Shown here in pieces: positions 1-35,940 of a stretch of 64,000 nucleotides of DNA. Origin of the DNA: Cristatella mucedo (taxonomy: Eukaryota > Bryozoa > Phylactolaemata > Cristatellidae); contig WPIO01000047.1 of NCBI GenBank assembly GCA_009760855.2, forward strand, positions 430,001-494,000, in the 5' to 3' direction. Positions within the stretch are counted from its first letter, which is position 1. Every line of letters begins with the position of its first letter. The notes below the pieces were generated by a model. The model searched no databases. It was not told the DNA's origin and was given only the letters and a program-made list of their open reading frames with translations. A program made the translations under genes and the position numbers.

Positions 1-981
1 CAGAGTCCGCGCCGATTGATCGCTCTGATGTACAAATTAGTCATCGCTAAGCCCGGCTGGGGAAGCCTGCAGTCCTGCCGCTGCCGTCGCCACTGCTGCT
101 TTACGATTGCATGAATCTGTGGCTGCTTGGTGTTTGTGAGTGCAAGCCTGTGCGTGCTGTGCCGTCGAGAGCCACTGAAACTTCAGGGGCTAAGGCGGTT
201 GATCGATCCTGGAGTCGCTTAAAGGCTTTAAAACCAATGCCATGCTGGACGTCGGCTGTCCGGCCCTGGCTGCCACGGTCATGCATGCACAGTCATGCAT
301 ATCAGGCTGTGGCCTGGTTTAGTAGATGCTGACACTGCGCTGTCATGGCAACCATGGCAGTAATGGCTGGCGTCACGGCAGTCATGGTGTCACATCATGA
401 CGATGGCCATAGTTTTTGAGTCTCACTCAGCTGCAAAGAGGATGGACGGTTCCAAACGGCTCGGTGTTCCTTGATTCTTGTTCTTTGGTCGAGCTGGGAC
501 TCTGTGTGGTGCTGGAAGTCGTATGAATACGTACTTCGTGCCATACCTATCCGTAACCAGATCGCCATTTTGGCTGCAATGAGCCGAGGTGGCAGGCTGT
601 CGTTTATAGAACTCGATGAAGCAGACCAGCACAGCTGGAGCAGTATAGCGCTTCCCTCGTGCGACATGAACGTAGCGATATGGGTGATGCGGATACGTCG
701 GTAGCATGCTCTGTCTGACTGGGATACTTGGCCTCTGGTCAGTCCAGTCACAGAAAGCCCCGCCGGTTTGTCTCGCGAGCTTCACGCTCTGCTGCCACTG
801 CTTCGCTGACACAAGCAACACTGGGGGCTTGTCTGTCACCGGTTCACACCCCCCCAGAGCATTGCGACGTTCCCTAAAACCAAGCGCTGCTGTTCCGTCG
901 AGCCCCTGCTAGTCCTTGTCGATTGGGTGACGTCGAAGTGGCAGCAGATGGACCGACCGCTCCTTCTTGCTCGCCTCGTAG
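1..981 (+). other. Intron of DENND4 at the window edge
   Basis: No exon of the DENND4 uDENN region and no recognisable repeat is visible here. The acceptor CCTCGTAG ends at 981. A few runs of GGCAGTCATGG-like sequence at 290-400 form weak direct repeats. Confidence 0.6.
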
Positions 982-23306
<22,325 letters not shown>

Positions 23307-23972
23307 TTGCTGCAGCGCTGCCGGTGTAGGGCAGCGTCGGCGGCGGTCTAGCGCTTTGTCGCTCAGGCACCGCACAAGCCTCGCTTTGGGCAGCTGGTAG
23401 CTGGTGACCGTCTTGTTGAGCGCAGGCGCCGCCCGCTGTCGAGCCGCGTCCCTGGGTGGCAGGCGTAATGCGTGTACCTTGCTTGCGGGTAAATACCACG
23501 TCGCCCAGTCGCGAGGCTCGCTGCCTGTGCAGCAGCTCCCAAAGCTGTGGGACACCGAGTGACGTGAGCGACGGTCTCACGCTGCATCATGCTTCTTTTT
23601 GGCAGCGGCAGGTTTGTAGGCCCGGCTTCACGTCCTCGTCCATGCTTGTGCAGGACGTCGCACTAAGCTGCTCTGTTGCTTGCCACTGTAGGCCAGAGGT
23701 CGCTGCCGAATTTGATGGCTCAGTGCCTCTTGTATGCACGCGGCGCCAGTGATGCCATTTCAGCAAGCGCCTTCCTTGGTGTAATGCCATGCGGTGACAT
23801 ATTTTCCTTTTGACCTTACCGTCGAGGACACGTCGAATGCTGCCACGTGCCTTTTTGGCTATTTCTGATATTCAGATTCATTGTAGCTTTCCCACGGGGG
23901 AGGTGCGACGCATAGGTACGATGTTGTGTATGTGCCGAGCCAAAAACCTGAGCGGTCAGGGTCGTCGCACAA

Positions 23973-23978
23973 AATAAA
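23973..23978 (+). promoter_or_regulatory. Candidate polyadenylation signal of DENND4
   Basis: The sequence AATAAA lies 667 bases after the DENND4 stop and is the first canonical signal that I see there. The stretch 23307-23972 would then be the 3' UTR; I see no other gene or repeat in it. Confidence 0.5.
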
Positions 23979-24454
23979 GCACTCAAGTGTAACCCGCTAA
24001 CATCGCTTGATTGGAGGAACAGTGGGCTCTAGAAGCTCCATAATCGAAGCAAAACTCCTGCATCACGTCGTAAAAGTGTCGACTGTACAGCCCCTGTTGA
24101 GCGACCAGCCGGATGTATTCTGACCTTTCTCACTTGCCAGTTTGGTCGTTCGCAATCTCTACGACACTCGGATTGTACGTACTGAATCGACAAAGTGGGA
24201 ATGTAGGGATTGCACTTTGAGGGGCAATCGAGTCTTCTGTATACGTTAGACCTGCTTTTGAAATACGTGCGATATTGATTACCATCATGCTAAGGTCAGC
24301 AGTAGAAAATATATATTTGGTATAAGTATATTATATAGATTAAAGTATAATCGTGAGTATTTAAATATCATATAACAAGTATATATAAGTTTAACTGTAT
24401 TATTATTAAATTAAGCCTGCAGTAGACCCTGAAGTGCCTGCAAAGCATGAAGTA

Positions 24455-24560
24455 CTAATAATAATAATAATAATTCACTTGATAAAGCACCCTCAGAGAA
24501 CTTAATCTTTCTCTAGGCGCTTTACATTTGCTGTTAAGAAGTGAAATGCAATTGAATGGT
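24455..24560 (-). mobile_element. LINE family A 3' tail, minus orientation
   Basis: (AAT)n, TTCACTTGATAAAGCACCCT, GAGAACTTAATC, GCGCTTTACATTTGCTGT. Upstream, 24295-24420 is strongly AT-rich without a nameable feature. Confidence 0.75.
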
Positions 24561-24715
24561 ACTGCAATCCTTCGGTCGTATGTTCTGCTTGCTATATCGG
24601 CCCTGTTGCTCAAAGCAGGGATCAAGCAGAGCCAGTGGTAGAGATTGAAAAGACGTGAATTAATTTAGTTCTTATAAAGAGGCTGCTACCAAGCGCTCAA
24701 TGCAGTCAATTCAAT

Positions 24716-25168
24716 GTGTTAGATTTCTTCTTCTATAACTCGACAGAGTCGCAGGGCCCAGCCGGTGAATGTTCTGGGCGTCATTCGGTGCTTTCTTTCG
24801 ATTACTCAAGAGCTTTAGCAGCTGTGCAATCGGTAGAGAGCAGCCTTCGCCACGAAGAGCAGCTGAAAAGGCCGGCTTTATTTAGGACGACTGCAGATAA
24901 AGTAAGTAGCAAAGAATTAGCTGCTAAAGGCGGCTGGATAGGAAATACCGGACTCCTCAGCAAAAGGCATCGAGATTGTATCGTTTCGAAAGAAGTGTTG
25001 AAGCAGGTCCTGCAGTCGATGATCTACGAAGATAAAGGTTACATCACCAATAAGCTTTCAGCTAAAGAGGTAGCTAGATTGATTGCTGTGAGAGCATTTG
25101 AAGGAAGGCACGACGAGGCTGATACTAGCCGTTCAGCTATGTATGTATGGAGGGAAGTCAAGAATTAG
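24716..25168 (+). other. Orphan open frame of about 150 codons, unknown
   Basis: An open + frame between two LINE copies encodes a balanced, non-repetitive sequence: YSRALAAVQSVESSLRHEEQ, then GGWIGNTGLLSKRHRDCIVS, KEVLKQVLQSMIYEDKGYIT, AKEVARLIAVRAFEGRHDEA and an end at MYVWREVKN. The frame opens at a GTG and has no early ATG, so it is more likely an exon or a piece of a larger protein than a complete gene. I do not recognise a family. The composition (Lys/Glu/Val/Leu) differs from the LINE ORFs around it. It may be a remnant of another transposon or of a host gene. Confidence 0.35.
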
Positions 25169-25299
25169 TCGTAGCCCTGCCTGTAGGCCATCGGACCCTG
25201 CAAATTTTTTATATATTTGTCTTGACACCTGGTTGGCTAAGGACAACATCTGCTTCCAGTGCCTGAGTGTGCACAAAATCGTGTACATCATTCTATAGA

Positions 25300-26518
25300 T
25301 ATACTCACTTGGATCCGGCGGGAAATCCCAAGTGGCTCTTTCAAGCCAGTAAGGCACCTCCATGGCTTTCGCCTACAGCCCTGCTAAATAACGGTTGCAG
25401 GAGCCGAGCGTCGAGGGAGAACTGGTGGGCTGCCAAGATTCTTGATGGACGTTGTGATAAGCCCCCCCCCCCAATTCCGAGAGAGCCTATGTGATGAATG
25501 GTCACAGAAAAAACCAGACTTATCACGGCGCCATGAGGTACCCCGTAAGACTCCAGAGAATTTATGTGAATGGACAAAGATCATCAGAGGAACATCTGAA
25601 ATATGGGGTACCACAGGGTTCCGTGCTTGGTCCAGTTCTTTTCACGGTTTATACTCTCCCTCTTGCCGATGTGATTACCAAGCACAATCAAGGCTTTCAC
25701 TTCTATGCGGATGACTCTTAGTTTTACCTTTGTTTTGATCGCTCCCAGCCCTCCAGCACATCGAATTCTCTCAGCTCCCTTGCTGCATGTATTGATGACA
25801 TCCACACATGGCAGAACATTTTCTTAAATTGAATGATGATAAAACCAGCTTACTAGTTATGGGCAAACCAAGTGTGATTCAGAAATTGGCAAGGTTAACG
25901 CTCAAACTCGGCTCTGCCTTGGCTTGTCTGTCTTGAGCGTCGCAGTTGCCACAGCACATCACTTCTCGCCAACCTGTACTGGCTACCATTCAAGCAACGC
26001 ATCTACGTCAAGATTTTGTCAATGACTTTGAGGTCCCTTCATTCTTTGGCTCCAGCCATCACCGTATCATAGCCATATCATATCTACTGCCACACCAGGC
26101 TAAGCATCGTACCAACCGCTTTTCGGAATCTGTTTACCTATACCTCGTACAAACCTCAAATCCTCTGGAGATCGTGCATTTAGTTCGTATGCTCCCAAAG
26201 CCTGGAACTCACTCTCGACTTGCATCACGACGACCCCTGACTTGACAACATTTAAAAAGAAATTGAAAGCGCGTCTATTTAGCACAGCAATTAGTGGGTC
26301 CCTGTGCTTTGTCCTTTATCTGCTTATGGGTGCTGACACCACTAACCACGCTTGCATGCTGACCTTGTATGTCACCCCTAACCATGTTATTTTGTTTATT
26401 CAGCACGCTATTACAAACCATTCGGTCATGTTACCTTTGCAGCTAATGTAAAGCGCCTAGAGAGAAAGAGAGAGAGAGTTCTCTGAGGGCGCTTTATCAA
26501 GTGTGTTATTATTATTAT

Positions 26519-26520
<2 letters not shown>
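25300..26520 (+). mobile_element. LINE family A copy: RT core to 3' tail
   Basis: The + frames, with frame changes, give [20 protein letters not shown] and FHFYADDS, the RT active-site motifs of the CR1/L2/Rex clade. They continue with SSTSNSLSSLAACIDDI, LTTFKKKLKARLFSTAISG and a 3' UTR ending GCGCTTTATCAAGTG(TTA)n. The tail holds an intermediate GA run (AGAGAGAAAGAGAGAGAGAG). Stops and shifts in the ORF make it inactive; the 5' side is truncated. Confidence 0.85.
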
Positions 26521-27534
<1,014 letters not shown>

Positions 27535-27535
<1 letters not shown>

Positions 27536-27605
27536 TACGTAAAATGCCGAGAAAGAGATTTAATTCTCTTCTGAGGGCGCTATACAAGTTTAATATCATT
27601 ATCCT
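27535..27605 (+). mobile_element. LINE family A 3' tail
   Basis: GTAAAATGCCGAGAAAGAGA and TTCTGAGGGCGCTATACAAG. It interrupts the surrounding LINE text and so looks like a later insertion. Confidence 0.6.
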
Positions 27606-27619
27606 GCTCCACTGCATAA

Positions 27620-29400
27620 CTAAGGTGATAAATATTTGCTCTTAACCTCAGGTCTTGTTCCAGAATCCTTCAGATTAGCTGTTGTTAGGCCACTCATTAC
27701 GAAGCAAACAAAATTAGACAAGACCTTTAAGTTTTTATTCTCGCTGACACTTCGGGTGTTATCGCTGTCAAATGGACATGCTTCCTTTCCAGCTTTTGTA
27801 ACCTGGCTGGAAAGACATTTCGTTCTCTTATGCTGTAAGTGTCTCATTATCTCTAATATTAACGTTTGCAAGACCCGTGGCTAGTTTTTAAGCACCACGA
27901 ACCTAAGTCCTTCAAATCGGCCGTCGTTAGACCGACACTTAAAAGCCTGGATTAGATTCTGAGGTCCTTGCAAACTATCGCCCAGTTTCCCTTCTTCCTA
28001 TATTGGTCACGGACTCTTGAAAAAATTGTCGCTAAGCAGCTGGTAGCACACATTGAAAAAGATGAACTCTCAGAAAAATTTCAAACGTGGTTCCAGCGGC
28101 GGCACTCCACTGATACTGCTTTTCTCCGTGCTACCAATGATATCTTTGCAGCAACCGTGACGGTAATGTCACTGCCCTAGCGCTGCTAGATCCATCAGCT
28201 GCCTTCAACACCATTGATCACGACGTCCTACTTGAACAATTGAGAACAACGATCGATCTGGCAGACGAGGCACTGGCGTTTTTGTAATCATACTTGCCTG
28301 ATCGTGTTCAATCCGTGTCGTGTGGGGTCTCATCCGCCAGACAAGTCACCCGTGGAGTCCCTCAAGAGTCCGTCCTCAGTCCCTTGCTGTTCTCCATTTA
28401 TACTCGACCTCTGGGAAAAGTGATTAAGGCCCATCAAATAGGGTATCACTTTTATGCTGAGGATACTCAGCTGTGTTTGTCATTTAAACCGTCGGAATCT
28501 GCTGCAGCAACAGATAAACTGAGTCCTTGCCTTACTGACATTCGATCCTGAATGTCGGAAGATTTCTTGACGCTAAACGACGATTAAACTGAACTGGTGC
28601 TCATAGGGCAACCTAAGCTGGATTAGAAGGCTTTGCTCTTCTAATAGGCGATGCTGCTGTGCGACCATCACGTGCTCGAAATTTAGGTGTCGTTTTCGAA
28701 AACTGCATAAATTTCAAAAGCTTAATTCACGAGACTGCTTCTACAGCTAGCCATCACGTCCAATCCCTATCTAAGATTAGGAGCTGTCTTACACCGTGGC
28801 TTGCAAAAAATTTAACTAGCTCATTAGTTCTGTCTCGGCTTGATTACTTCGATTACCTTTGGCTGGGCTACCGAAAAAAGCAACTAGGACATTGCAGCTG
28901 GCTATGAATTTGGCTGCAAGGCTAGTTTGAAAATCCCAAAGGTTTGACCACGCATCTCCTTTGCTAAAAGAACTAGGACGGCTGTCGGTTGATCGACGGA
29001 TACAGAGCAAAGTTCTTATGCTGATCCACAAAGCCCGCCACGGCTTGGCTCCTCCATACCTAGCTGAACTGCTGCACCAGTTTCAACCTCCTCGTGCTTT
29101 CAGGTCCTGTATGGACAATAAATTATCTGTTCCATTCCTCTGCTTAAAGACCGTTGGCGACAGAAGCTTTAGCTCTGCAGGTCCTAGGCTGCGGAACTCG
29201 CTTCCACAATTCTTATGGAACTACATCTACTCTCCTGCAGGCTATGGCATATGCTTTCCATCAGTCCTGAGCTGCTACTTCCATGCTACTCACTACATTG
29301 ACTGCTCTCAGGACTCTGCTATGCTTCCCGCTTTCTCTTTTTTGCATGAAACAAAGTCTATTAGCTACTGAACGCGTAAGGCCGAGTTCGCTATACAAAA
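27620..29400 (+). mobile_element. LINE family B copy: RT domain to C-terminus, decayed
   Basis: The + frames give SGLVPESFRLAVVRPLI and a second RT start (RTLEKIVAKQLVAHIEKDEL), then LLDPSAAFNTIDHDVLLEQL, VPQESVLSPLLFSIYTRPLG and YHFYAEDTQL. The C-terminus reads RIQSKVLMLIHKARHGLAPP and DNKLSVPFLCLKTVGDRSFS. The catalytic YADD is YAED and there are several stops, so the copy is dead. Two RT starts (27640 and 27890) suggest two overlapping copies. Confidence 0.85.
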
Positions 29401-29684
29401 CTCTCCTTCGTAACACCATCATAGCGTTTGTGGTTTTGTGGAGTTGCAGCCGAAGATACACACAAAGGCAGCCTCCTTCCCTCACCAAAGCGCGAGGATG
29501 AAGCGCTTTTCTGAGAATGCAGCCATGAAAGCAAGCTGTACCGGCGCCTTGAGGGCAGCGAGATCGGTCGGTCGCCAAAGAGATCTGTAAATTCGTGGTG
29601 GCCTCGCTGGAGTAACAGATGGTTACAGCCAGCACTAAACAGCGACATCAATTCAACAGCCTCATTTTTATCGAGGCAGAAAAG

Positions 29685-29805
29685 TCTTCACGGCTATCGG
29701 CACGGCTTGCAGTTGGCAATAAAGATTCGCTCACTGCAGGATTCGAACCTACGACCTCGGTCGTGAAGAGCGAGCACCTTACCTCCTAGGCTATCGCGGC
29801 CACGT
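29685..29805 (-). mobile_element. tRNA-derived SINE, minus orientation
   Basis: The reverse strand has A-box-like GATAGCCTAGGAGGTAAGG and the B box GAGGTCGTAGGTTCGAATCC, then TTTATTGCCAACTGCAAGCC. Confidence 0.8.
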
Positions 29806-31157
29806 ACCCGGCGTAACGAGAGCAGTGAGCGATGTCCCATGAAAAAATCTCACGCTGCTCCGCATGAAGCGTTGAGCTCTCGAGCGGTGAGCCTTAGGGT
29901 AGTGGTCGTTACTGTAAACACCGGCCGGAGTCACGCTAGCAGTCAAAAAGTGCTCGCCCACTTTCAAGGAATCCTAGCACTAGTGCGACTATCGTACCGG
30001 GGGGGGGGGCCTGGCGCACAATAGTCGCAGACACTAGTCACAGAGTCAGCTGAGATCACTACTAGTTCAAACGTTTGCCTCGCTCCTTGCTCCTCGAGCC
30101 TTTTTCGCGATTGTGCTTTCTTGCTAGTTTCTGTCACTTCCACTACCCACGACTGCGGCTAGAACTGTTTTCACCGAGCCAGGCACTGACCCTGATTAGG
30201 CAAATTTGATGTTCATCAAAATTTGTGTCGAGCACCCAATATTTACGCATTTGGATGCCCGTACAAGCCGAGATTAGGAGCGTCTCTCATCAATTAGGAG
30301 GGATTTATCTCAGACAAAACAGAGCCTGGACGAAGAAGTTCGTATAGCGGCAACTACGTCACTTTAGATAGGATATGAAAAAAGTAATTTTCTTGAGAGG
30401 CAGAAGTGCGATCCATTCCTGATGGATTTTGGTACAGCTTTCAGAGGTCAGAGTGAGTCAGGATTTCGAGGGCTTAATTAAACAGAGATCTAATACAAAT
30501 TACCTACGGGTGCCGGGCCACCGAAACCGCGAACCCTTATGCAAAGCAATCACTCTCCGAAATCGCCCTTCGTGACTTACTACGATATACAAGTGCTCGC
30601 GTGTGTATGTCTGTCATATATGCAAGTCCAACGCGAGCGAATGCCGGTTTGGCAGCGTTTAAAGCTGAATTTCGTACCCGAAAGTGCCAGAAGCCCACGA
30701 CTCAAGCAATACCACTCAGAGGCGGCGAGCATGCGAGGCGCTACCGGATCTGGGAGCGCCTCTCTAGCCCCCAAGGAGTCTGACTTAGCGCCGCTGGTCC
30801 CTCAGCCGAACTTACGGGATTGCAGGGGCTAAACGAACATGTCGGCAGCAAGGCACTTCGGACCGCTCCCGCCTTTGCCTATTCCTCCATGGCGGGCCAG
30901 CAATCGCCCACAATCTCCTCCCTCCCATAGCAACGCAGCACTTCAGATATGCCTCCGGTAGCCGAGCATCGGGCAGCAACTGCAAACGTAAGTGCAAGAG
31001 AAAACCAATTCCGCTAACGTCTGCAGATCAGTCTGTTCGATGGTGACAGCAGCACAGGGAAACACTGGCGGCCATAGCTCGAAGCTCTCTGGCTCGAGCA
31101 TAAGGTATAGCCGATCAATCATCTATGAAATTTGGCTTTTAATAATTACAACAACAC
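29806..31157. other. Stretch without recognisable gene
   Basis: I see no supported exon or named repeat. A run of ten G occurs at about 29999-30008. Short open frames near 30539-30832 lack any family signature. Confidence 0.5.
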
Positions 31158-31322
31158 CAGCTGATTTAACTGCCCTATTTGTATAGCGACCGAAGAGCTT
31201 TGAAGGCTATCACCACTACTTGCAGCGGCAATAGAGAACTGCAACTGAAGGATTCGAAACCACGACCTCGGAACCGAGGTCGTGAAATGCAATCACCCTA
31301 CCTAGTGTGCCGTCACAGCTCG
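31158..31322 (-). mobile_element. tRNA-derived SINE, minus orientation
   Basis: Full head and body in reverse: CAGCTGATTTAACTGCCCTA, TTGTATAGCGACCGAAGAGC, GATTCGAAACCACGACCTCG, ACCCTACCTAGTGTGCC. It carries a small inverted duplication at the B box (ACCTCGGAACCGAGGT). Confidence 0.8.
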
Positions 31323-31789
31323 CCAAAAAAAGGTGAATAATGACACGGTCAGTCCCCGATCACTGTAGCTCGCGATTCGAGATGTGTATCCCTACCGTGG
31401 GCGAGTATACACGATATGCGGCCGGTGTATACGATAGTAGAACGACAGTAGTGCTCGGGCATAAGATAAGACTAGGTCAACCGCAAGTCTATATTAGCCA
31501 AGGCACTAGCCCAGCATGCAGTTCCGAGTGCTGGCAAGGATGTATAGCGGTGGACGATTTATGGCAGCGATACAGGTGCATCGGCTATACTATAAAGCAG
31601 TAAGGCAATGTAACACCATGGTTGTACCTGGGTAGTAATTGCAATCTTCTCATTGCTTTTTGATTACAAGTATACACAAAATAGCCATTTATTCCGGAAA
31701 CAGTTGCTTTTGTGACCACCAAGACAGTGATTTTAAGAAAATTAACCCATTTGAGATGAGAAAAATGAAAACTTCGCGTCTTCTACACA

Positions 31790-32120
31790 TTTAGTCTGAA
31801 AGAACAGCAAACGAATCGAAAGTAAACACGTATTTTCTTTGAAATTGAATTGAAGTTTGCGATGCTTGCTCTGATCTGTTGCTGTCACACTTTCATCTGA
31901 CGATTTCGCTCCTTGAGCCTAGATGTCACAAGCTCAGCATTGGACTTGGTAAGCTCAAGGTCTCAGGTCAGATCGTTGAAGTTTTTTCTGTAAGGGAATT
32001 GTAGCTTTCTCTCCTCAGACGGAAAGGCAAAATTGGAATCGGGATCCGCTATATCTTCCTCGCTGTCCGACTCGCTGTTCTCTACTGAGGATGGCTGATC
32101 CCTCTGAGGAAGGATGGGTA
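31790..32120 (-). pseudogene. Decayed transposon-type ORF remnant
   Basis: The - frame reads QPSSVENSESDSEEDIADPD, SNFAFPSEERKLQFPYRKNF, a stop, then DLELTKSNAELVTSRLKERN. The last piece resembles a motif (DLxLSKxxAELLxSRLKExN) found in many transposon-associated proteins of invertebrates, as I remember them. It is interrupted and too short to name a superfamily. Confidence 0.4.
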
Positions 32121-32199
32121 GGGGTAGCTCAGGTTAGTGCATTACTGGGGCGCTGTATGAAGGAATGAGTGGATGAATGATGAGAGTCAAGCTCTTGCC

Positions 32200-32310
32200 A
32201 GCCATCAACGTTTAGAAGGATCAATCTTGAATAAATGGCAGCTGCTTGAGTCGTCAGTTCGATTCCTGAAAAATTCTTGCGATAGCAAACTTCACGGCTC
32301 ACTGTTCTAC
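32200..32310 (+). mobile_element. Possible SINE fragment
   Basis: GAGTCGTCAGTTCGATTCCTG is B-box-like and lies before AATTCTTGCGATAGCAAAC. The A box is not convincing. Confidence 0.35.
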
Positions 32311-33499
32311 CTTGTATCAGCCTGTACGCATATCGGAATTAGCGTAGCGTAAAAAATGACGATTTACATATTGCCTAGTGTTGGACACGAAATTCTATCT
32401 AGTGAGTAGCATTTGTCCACCTCACTTAAAAAGTGATCTCGCACTGATTGCGTGTGAAATGAGGTATTCAGGGCCTGTCTTCGTGGCCCACAGGCATGCC
32501 GATGTATGCTTCGTTAGCCTCGCACAGCTTAACTGACGCTTCGGCGGACGCTTCGGCTTTCTCTCTTGTCTAGACGAATTGTGCACCCACATAGCAAAAT
32601 ACATCTGCTGGGTGCACGAAACCTCTTTATGCCATGCCAATCAAACGCTTCACTAACCTCAAACTGTTCAATAATCCAAACTAAAACGCTCTTTTAAGAC
32701 ATCGGCACAGTAAAAATTTTATCGACACTACTCTATGGTGTCACGTCCACCTAGACCTCGCACACTTTGGTAGCGGCAGGGTGTGTGCAGAATATTCAAA
32801 CCTGATGTCGCTCCGTGCCTGACAATAAAATCGCAGAATTTAAGGTATCATCCTGACCACAAGCAAATTATTTGTGAAAAATTGCTATCTTCTCTTTGTT
32901 TGAAAACATTAGAGATGAGGAAAAACTCAACTGTTACCCAAGAACAAAATCAAACTGAAATCTTTAACCTAGCGTAAGTTCAAGCACGGTCATAATCTAA
33001 TCACGTTGGCACAGCACCGGGTGACGAGGTAATTGACGTGGAGCAGAGGCTTTGATGATCGCGGCATTGCAGAGTTCACATCGCATCGACGTAACCGCAA
33101 AAGAAGCCACGCAGACAGGACGGGCAAAAGAAGTAGCTTCCCAAAGTTGATGACAGCATGTGGATTCGTCGAAGCCCAGACATTAAGCAACAGACAATCA
33201 GCAATCTGCTCCGGCGTCACAGCGCACACACTCTGTCGTAAGAATGAACACATCCAAAGTATGGTTCCTCAGCGAGTGCATAACGAGGATTGCCAGCTAT
33301 CAAATGATTTGTTTTGCAGACAACATCCGTAGCACAATCGCAGACCAATAAAAGGGCTTGACCGGCATTAGAGCACTAGTCCATCGCATCATCACTTTGA
33401 GCAGTAGAAAACTCATAGCAAGTTAACAATGATAAAAAAGAATAGTAAGGGATTTGTATAGTTCTATAAGATGACTAAATGGTGTTATAGATACTTTAC

Positions 33500-33592
33500 A
33501 TTTGCAATAAACAATTGCCTGCCAAAGGACGCGAACTCATGACCTGGATCGTGAAGCACCAGCGTCTTACCCCTGGACTAAGTTGCATCCGT
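33500..33592 (-). mobile_element. tRNA-derived SINE fragment, minus orientation
   Basis: Reverse strand: GTCCAGGGGTAAGACGCTGG and GATCCAGGTCATGAGTTCGC, then TTTATTGCAAATG. The region 32310-33500 holds nothing else that I can name. Confidence 0.55.
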
Positions 33593-34149
33593 ATGCCAAC
33601 CGTGCTAACGCGTAATGTGTCCGGCGCTAACCGATCCGGTGCTAACTGATCCGGTGCTAGCTGAGGCCAACACAATGACTTGTAACTAGTTACAACCGTC
33701 GCAGTCTCACTGCAGCAATAACCGGCACAGTAAGTACGATCGCTTTGTTCATCGCATCATTAGTCAAGGTTAAGGTAGCTGAGATCTGCTCGTTAATAGC
33801 AGCCAGTTATACGCTCTTGTCTCAAATAATTAATTTGGGCTTCCTGACCTGTATATCGTACACCTGTATATCGCATACCTGTACATCGTTTACCTATATG
33901 TACAACACGTATCTGTATATTGGGTTTTTCGATCTCGTCGCACGGAGCTCCAATCGTGGCAGGCATCTGTACTACCTGTTTTCTTATCACCTTCGGCATC
34001 TTCTGGGTTATAACCAGTTGCTGCCATCCATTAGCATATTTAAGTTCCTGCTTCTTCGCAATCTCTACATTACTCTTACAAGACTCTGGGCTATCGGTAG
34101 ATTTTAGTTCCAGTTCTCAAAGGTTCACTCAAGTTCAGCGAAGCCCTGA

Positions 34150-35940
34150 TCTGCAATTCATTCACGTTAGATTATATATTGCTTATTCATTCGTCAAAAT
34201 TCAAGAGATTCTATGGAATCTCAAACGGTGGCATAGCAAGCGGTCATATTCAGCTTTTAGGCATTCCATTCCATGATGTTTGCCAACTGTGTACCTGCTC
34301 AGCTCAAATCAAGATCCATGTTTTGGATACAATGCTCACCAGTATAGACACAATTCACAGTCAACAAAGGATTTGTGGTGCGTACGAGGTACCTGTATCG
34401 CTAAACGATTTGATTCGGAAGAGCCAGTGGTACGATGCCTAGCCTGGTTGGGAAGTAGTTCTGATTGCTAGGCTTGAGTCAGAGGATCAACAGACCTAAA
34501 CGTGAGTGACGGAACCTTCAAGTCAATGCGCTGCTAGATTGGGAGCCAGTGCAGGTTGGAAAGAAGTGGCATTATGTGGCAACGGCAAAGCTCACGACAG
34601 ACAAGCCTAGCTACAGCGTTTTGCACCAATTCTAAGCCCCTGACTGCACAGGCCGATAGACGAGCAAGCAGTGAGTTACAGAAGTCGAGACGGGATGTCA
34701 CAAAGGCATGGACCAATTTAGATGTAGTATCTCTGCCTAAGCAAGCTCGAATTTTAGCAATGTTAGGTACCTAAAAGTAGGCTGATTTGACAGCGGAGCT
34801 GATGAGGTCGTCTAATGAAAGTTCACTTTGGTACAGAGCACCTAGGTTTCTCACACATTCAACAGGATATAGGCTGTCAGAGCCGATTTGGGCGTTGAGC
34901 TTTCAACTTCTGAGTCATACTTGGCTTGCCCATAACAAGCAAGTTGATAATTTGAGAAACTTTGCTGCCACACATGAGCGGATATCAGCAATACATGACA
35001 TTACAAATGTGGTATACGACTTCTCCGCCCGGTCAGAAGTAGGGATGCTAGTCTTGGCCGACGTGCGGAATACTGTTTACGCTTGAACCTCGTAGCATGG
35101 CTAGCGACAAAGAGCGCTCATACATCAACATATTAAGCCCGTATCCATAATGTAGAAACGTGTATTTGACAGCAACAGACTGTTACAGGCGTTCATTCGA
35201 CAGCGGCCACGACGTACGATAATAGCTCTGTTGCCTTGAGCTCAATCAGCTCCGATGCTAATTCCGTGTCTGTAATCTTAATTGCTTGCTTATCTCATGT
35301 CGCAGGCTTTTTATAAGACCTCGACTATAAATTATCCCATACTCAAAAATAATAATTACCAGCCCTAATCGGGCTGGTTTAGATGGCGCCTCCATTTTAA
35401 TGCAGTCAGGGAGTTGAGAGAGTTCGTCATGCTGAAGGGCTTGAAGGGTTAAAGAAAAGGTACACTTGAGTGTCATTTGCATAGAAGTGAAAGCCTAGGT
35501 CGTTCTTAGCGATCATATCGGCAAGAGGGAGAGTATACACTGTGAAGACAAGCAGGCCAAGCACACGGCCCCGAGTTACCCATACTTCAGTGGTTCCTCG
35601 GATAATCTTATTCTGTTCACATCAATACTCTGGTTTCTTCCACTGAGATAAGACCTAAACCATTTTTTGCAGTGCCAGTGATGCATATACGAGATGAGAG
35701 GCACTCAAGAAGGACTTAATTATCAGTAGTGTCAAACCTTGGCGAAAGATCAAGCAAAACAAGCCCAGAGTCATCAGAGTCTGCATTCCAGAGAAGATCG
35801 CTGAACACTCTAAAAGATGTTAACTCCGTGAAGTGATTAGCTCTAAAACCAGACTGGAACTTGCTTACTAGGTTTGAATAGCTCTTTAGTTCTGTCTCGG
35901 CTTGATTATTGTAATTCCCTTTTGGCTGGGCTGCCAAAGA
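34150..35940 (-). mobile_element. LINE family A copy, minus orientation
   Basis: Reading down from 35937: SKFQSGFRANHFTELTSFRV, then LVLLDLSPRFDTTDN (RT fingers). Around 35510 follows the reverse of [10 protein letters not shown]. At 34716-34534 comes VHAFVTSRLDFCNSLLARLS ... IMPLLSNLHWLPI, a hallmark of CR1/L2 ORF2. Many stops. Confidence 0.8.

Noticed and set aside
706-912. Frame with LSVTGSH before the first DENND4 exon, resembling the YSITGSH text of vertebrate DENND4
   Set aside because: Only a few residues agree, no acceptor fits, and the rest of the frame does not match; probably chance.
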